Source: Plantago elongata
Taxonomy: Eukaryota > Streptophyta > Magnoliopsida > Lamiales > Plantaginaceae
Length of the DNA stretch: 35,188 nt
Direction of reading: 5' to 3'
Assembly (NCBI GenBank): GCA_036897095.1
Contig: JAYMSP010001179.1
Location: 1 to 35,188 of the forward strand
This document shows, one piece after another, positions 31,131-35,188 of the stretch. Made by a program: the position numbers and the translations under genes. Below the pieces are notes generated by a model. The model had not been told where the DNA came from, did not search any database, and saw nothing but the letters and a program-made list of their open reading frames with translations. Numbering within the stretch: the first letter of the stretch is position 1; the number at the start of each line of letters is the position of its first letter.

Positions 31131-32804
31131 CGAGTTCCTACTCGGTCTCGGTGAAAATGCTTGTTTCCTTTGGTTGCGGATTCTCCCAGAGATTTAGAAG
31201 AGAACATATAAATATAAGTTTTATTGACTGTATTTCAAATGTTCCCAAACAATCCTATTTATGCGTGGTTAAGTTTGTGACGCAATTAATATCTAAGTAT
31301 ACATACTAGTTTCTTTATTTCATTATTTTCTTTATATATTGGTCAATTATTACAAAAATTAGTCCATTTTTAATCGAATAATCAGATTACTGAAAATTCA
31401 GAGACTGAAATAATAACTCTTTTTACAAATATTGTTTTGCAGTTTGTAATTATTCATATATCTACGACGATGGTATAAATTGACTTATTTTAAATATTTT
31501 AATGTATTGAACCTTCACTCACTTTTTATATGATGAATCGTTTAAATAATATTTTATTTTAAAAATTAATTCTTGAAAGGAAATCATATAGTAGCAATGT
31601 CACATGTTACTACTAGTCGGGTAATATAATTATTTAAAATTAAAAGACATAAATTAAATTTTAATAGAATACTTCTTTGTTTCTTATGATAAAATTTAAC
31701 TAGCAGTTTAATAATAAATTAATTTAGGCAAATCATCACATTCATAGGATGTTATCATATGACTCATACTAAGAATAAATGACCGTTGACCGTTGAGTTA
31801 CACGATCAACGTTTTTTCCATGCATAAGTGAAGTACTTGGTCGCTGGGTTTGTTTTACTTACTAAATAATACTACCTCCTCGTAACTCGTGACAATGCCA
31901 CGTTATAATTAAAAAATAAATAATAAAAACTAAATTAATAAAAGAATAATGTAATCATTATATATACAACGTTGGTTATGAGTCGGTTCATAGTCCTTCT
32001 CCATCCAATATTATATTATTACATATTTTCTTTAACAAAATTAAAATAAAATATAAAGTATGCACCACAATCAATAGATTTGTTTCCACAATTTTACGGT
32101 GGTATGTGGTCGCCCCACCACAAATAAAAAATAAAATATTATAAAACTATAGTTTCAAATGTTACGGTTGTTTATCAACTCTGCGGTGGTATACGTCACC
32201 CCACCAAATACTACAAATTATTATTTTACAAACATAATTTCACATGCTAGTGTTTGGTTTTTTCAACAACCATGCCTTCTGGGCCCGTTATGGATGAAGA
32301 AAGTACATAGATGATCGAAGAGAATTTTCTCAAATACATAGTGTCTGCAAATTCCCCCCTCCACTGCCGTCGCAAAAAATGTAGTTGTTACTAAATTAAT
32401 CGTAAATTGTTATGGTGAATCTTGTAACATAGGTATGAAACGGGTTCGAGCATGTGCCAGACCAGACCTGAACATCATTATTTCGAACATTTTAAATTCG
32501 AGTTTGATAGAACCAGTACTTCCAGCCGGAGATCGTATCAAAGAATTCTTATATATACTTCATCCTACCAAACAAATCTTATACATATTGAAAGTCTTCA
32601 CATGTAATTTGTTATTGATATACATGTAAAGATCAACATATCGCCAATTAGTTCGCATGTATCTCTTCTATATTTTGAAAATGTAAAGTGCACGTCTAGT
32701 ACACTATTTATAGAACAATCTCTGAAGATCAGTTGAATGAACTATATCAAGCATAGATCCAAAGGTCCTCATAACTGGATTCATGTCTATTAAAGAAATT
32801 AATA
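31131..32804. other. Unassigned AT-rich stretch
   Basis: No coding frame. An imperfect repeat of GCGGTGGTAT...CCCCACCA occurs near 32095 and 32179. Confidence 0.4.
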
Positions 32805-33042
32805 CTCCCTCCGTCCTAGCTTCATCTTCCCATATTCCATTTTGGTTCGTCCCAACTTCATCTTCACATCCCTTAAATGAAAAATATCTCTCCTACTTAT
32901 TTACTCTTTCCCCTACTTTATCAACATATCTCATACTTTATTAACTATTTTCCTTCCTTTATCACCTTCTCTCATATTTAATTCATTTTTTTCTTAAAAT
33001 CTGTGTCCAGGCCCACGAAACTTCAAGTCGGGACGGAGAGAG
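32805..33042. mobile_element. Stowaway MITE 2
   Basis: 238 bp flanked by TA (32803-32804, 33043-33044). The left end CTCCCTCCGTCCTAGCTTC pairs with the right end, GAAACTTCAAGTCGGGACGGAGAGAG read in reverse. These ends and the TA duplication define Stowaway elements mobilised by mariner-type transposases. Better preserved than the copy at 20050. Confidence 0.9.
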
Positions 33043-33305
33043 TATTCAATAGTAATCATACAAATATGAAGGTATAATATAAAATTAATATTTATTGAAC
33101 CATGTAATATTGATTACATGAATCCAATAAAATGAGTGCATGGATTCATTTAACGTTTAAATTATAATCAATGTCCATATACATCATCAATTTACTCACA
33201 TATATTTTATTAACCCGCAAGGTATTTTAGTCACATTTAGTCAATGATAAACTAATTCAACTAATTTTTCGTGATGGTGGCAAATGAACATATGCTAAAG
33301 GTTAT

Positions 33306-34144
33306 TCTTCCTTTTTTTTTTTTTTTAAATAAAAGAGCCTAAGCTCTCCGGTTTATATAACAAAATCAAGGCGGTTTGAATGATCCCGCAAACATCAAAA
33401 GTCGTACAATAATTACAACCCACAAATAAGTCCACCTAGCTATCCAAGCTGTTAACCAATTATCATATACACCATTTACTAGAACAGTACTAAGCTTAGA
33501 AACCACAAAAAAATTGGAAAAACAATAAGCATTAGTAATGATCACAAAAAATCAGGGTTGATGCTCGTGCCACCTTCTACACCGTTCCATGCCCCTTATC
33601 ATGCCAAAAATCCTGTAACAATCCGTTTCCAACTTGGACATATCCCAGTTTTTCTTTTCCCTATGCCAAGTCCCAATTCCAATGTCAGTATCACAGAATA
33701 ATCCCAATAGAACTGTTCCCCTGCTTTTCAGCCATGTAGCTTGTCCATCATTCCATCCATCTGTTATGCCAAGAAATGGATCAGTTTTGTAGCTCTCTAT
33801 GTTCTGTCTGTTGTCTGATGGTTTTAGAAACCTCCAAGTACTTCTGAAACATAAGTTCACCACTTTTCCTTTAATGAACCAGTGTCTTCCTTCCTATGTT
33901 GCTCTCTCTTTTCTGTCTTCCTTCTAGTGCTCTCTCTGATCTGTCTGTTATAAAGCATGTATTCATGTTATTACCATAAAAAAGATCCCCATTTAACCTG
34001 TTTCCAAAGCAGATAGGAGATTGATTGTGATCTAGTACTGCAGAATGATCATGAAGTAAACAATACAGGCACCAAACACTACAGTGAAAAAACAATTATT
34101 CCTATCCCTACCTGATGAAATTCCTAAGCATACTACATAACCAC
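33306..34144 (-). mobile_element. Poly(A)-tailed retroinsertion, LINE-like 3' end
   Basis: On the minus strand the segment ends with a small hairpin (AGAGC-TTAG-GCTCT), then a run of about 15 A (from 33326 down to 33312). AAAGGTTAT occurs at 33297-33305 and again at 34145-34153, a candidate 9-bp target duplication, though six bases (GGAAGA) lie between the tail and the left copy. The interior has two short open frames (34095-33871 and 33863-33552) that I do not recognise. It could be a truncated LINE or a retrocopied transcript. Confidence 0.45.
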
Positions 34145-34153
34145 AAAGGTTAT

Positions 34154-35188
34154 CAGGCTTCATAAAAATGGAGCAGATAATTAACATTTACACACAAAGC
34201 TTAAAGCTATCAGCATAGAGCATTTTAAAACAAAGATCTGGGCCTTCTTTTTTTTCTGTTTTTGGCCTCTTTTAGACTGTATATTCCTTTTTTTTTCCAG
34301 TCCTGATTGGTGTGATTTTCTTTTTTGAACTGTAATATCTTTCTTTTGCAGTCTCCTTCATAATTCTTTTTTCTACTCAACCCCCATATATCACCCAACA
34401 ATGTTCTAACACATACCCGTTCATTGTAAAATTCCAGCACATGTTCTATGCAATATACAATCCTGAGCAATGAGAAGAACCACCAAACACACAAACATGA
34501 CTTAGTAGGCCTTTCAGAAATGAGCACAAGAACTTCAAAATTTAGGAACAATGCTAGAACATAACAACAGCTGTAAACCATTTCAGCCCAAGTGTACAGT
34601 CCCCTGTCATCCAAGAAATCACTACTAAGTTCAAAAGTAAGACAGAATTTCAGCAACTTATCATAATAAAGCCAATGTAACACTATTAACAACAAAGAAG
34701 AAGATTGGGTCCTGTTTTTTCTATTTTTGACCTCTTTAAGACTGTATATTCCTTTTTTGCAGTCTTTGTTGATTGATTTTCCTTTTTCAGACTGTGATAT
34801 CATTATCCTGAAGACTTTAACTCTATTCTTTTTTCTACTCAAACCTCTCATCTTCAATTGAGTCAATAAGCAGCAGGTGACAATGAAGCAACAAATGCAA
34901 GTAAAATTTAGAACACAATCAGCATGCATGCAAGACTTCCTAAATGCAAGATTATTAGAAAGCATGTGCACAAGATTGACTATCAACATGAATACTAGTA
35001 CACTATCTATCAGCATGTATTCAATAATTCCCAAATGCAACACACATACAAGTGCTCTGAACTCATGAATGCAGACATGACAAAAAAGGCAAACTGAAAA
35101 AGTAAGGAAATGGAGGAATTCTTCCCTGACTAACTGCTCACCAAACCAAAGACTAATATATGCACCCCTGAAAGAAAAGGAAAGAAAA
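34154..35188 (-). repeat. Direct repeat with 465-bp period, spanning a 272-codon frame
   Basis: The blocks 34232-34400 and 34697-34865 are similar (for example GACTGTATATTCCTTTTTT at 34275 and 34740). Both lie in one open minus-strand frame (35043-34225), which therefore repeats GLSRKKN and KGIYSLKE-KNRK-R. The rest of that frame has low-complexity, Cys/Leu-rich sequence without known domains. I think it is a noncoding tandem duplication, perhaps an intron or UTR of a gene to the right; the region is T-rich on the minus strand with TTTTCTTTCAG at its start. Confidence 0.45.

Noticed and set aside
31867..31885. TACTACCTCCTCGTAACTC as a third Stowaway end
   Set aside because: No inverted partner within several hundred bases and several mismatches to the consensus.
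1..35188. CRISPR arrays, bacterial-type operons or rRNA
   Set aside because: No regularly spaced identical repeats with unique spacers; all recognisable features are eukaryotic plant elements.

Overview
This window is plant nuclear DNA from a dicot. It is AT-rich, has no long intact reading frames, and is packed with decayed transposable elements of plant-specific families: Ty1/copia with initiator-Met tRNA primer sites, Stowaway, Tourist, hAT and CACTA elements, a Helitron and a LINE. One compact host gene encodes a phytosulfokine precursor. The style of the repeats and of the third retroelement ORF makes me think of an asterid, but that is an impression and not a demonstration.

Positions 1-14033 are a nest of three or more Ty1/copia retrotransposons. 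Element A (minus strand, Sirevirus-like) enters from the left edge: the first ten gag codons, the primer binding site and a complete 1.44 kb LTR (147-1588). Its LTR starts exactly inside the integrase of element B (minus strand), so A inserted into B. B shows integrase, protease, gag, primer site and an LTR (1589-5195). Upstream of B's LTR lies a stretch with purine tracts that looks like the 3' end of another element, as if two elements shared one LTR. Element C (plus strand, 5460-14033) is cut at its 5' end within reverse transcriptase. It has RNase H, a 0.9 kb spacer with its own TATA box, a 5 kb third ORF (env-like position) with a cluster of five apparent small introns, and a 3' LTR (12640-14033) that is the inverted relative of A's LTR.

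Positions 14034-26600 hold a Tourist MITE, tRNA-like SINE heads, the helicase end of a Helitron with a recognisable 3' hairpin terminus, a Stowaway MITE, a 342-bp near-perfect foldback, a 3.1 kb non-autonomous CACTA element carrying a captured PADRE/DUF4228 gene fragment, and a 1.7 kb short-LTR copia-type element.

The phytosulfokine gene (minus strand, 27261-27831) has two exons joined in phase 0: signal peptide plus the PEP-x-F-x-DITP block, then the acidic/CxxxxxxxC region and the YIYTQ hormone. It appears intact and has a TATA box about 50 bp upstream of the ATG.

Positions 28101-35188 contain a LINE 3' half with an internal 210-bp tandem duplication, remnants of a Cys-rich small-protein gene interrupted by a hAT MITE, a clean Stowaway MITE, a poly(A)-tailed retroinsertion on the minus strand, and a 465-bp-spaced direct repeat at the right edge. 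No CRISPR, rRNA or functional tRNA gene is seen. The genes do not form a pathway: apart from the phytosulfokine gene, everything recognisable is transposon-derived.
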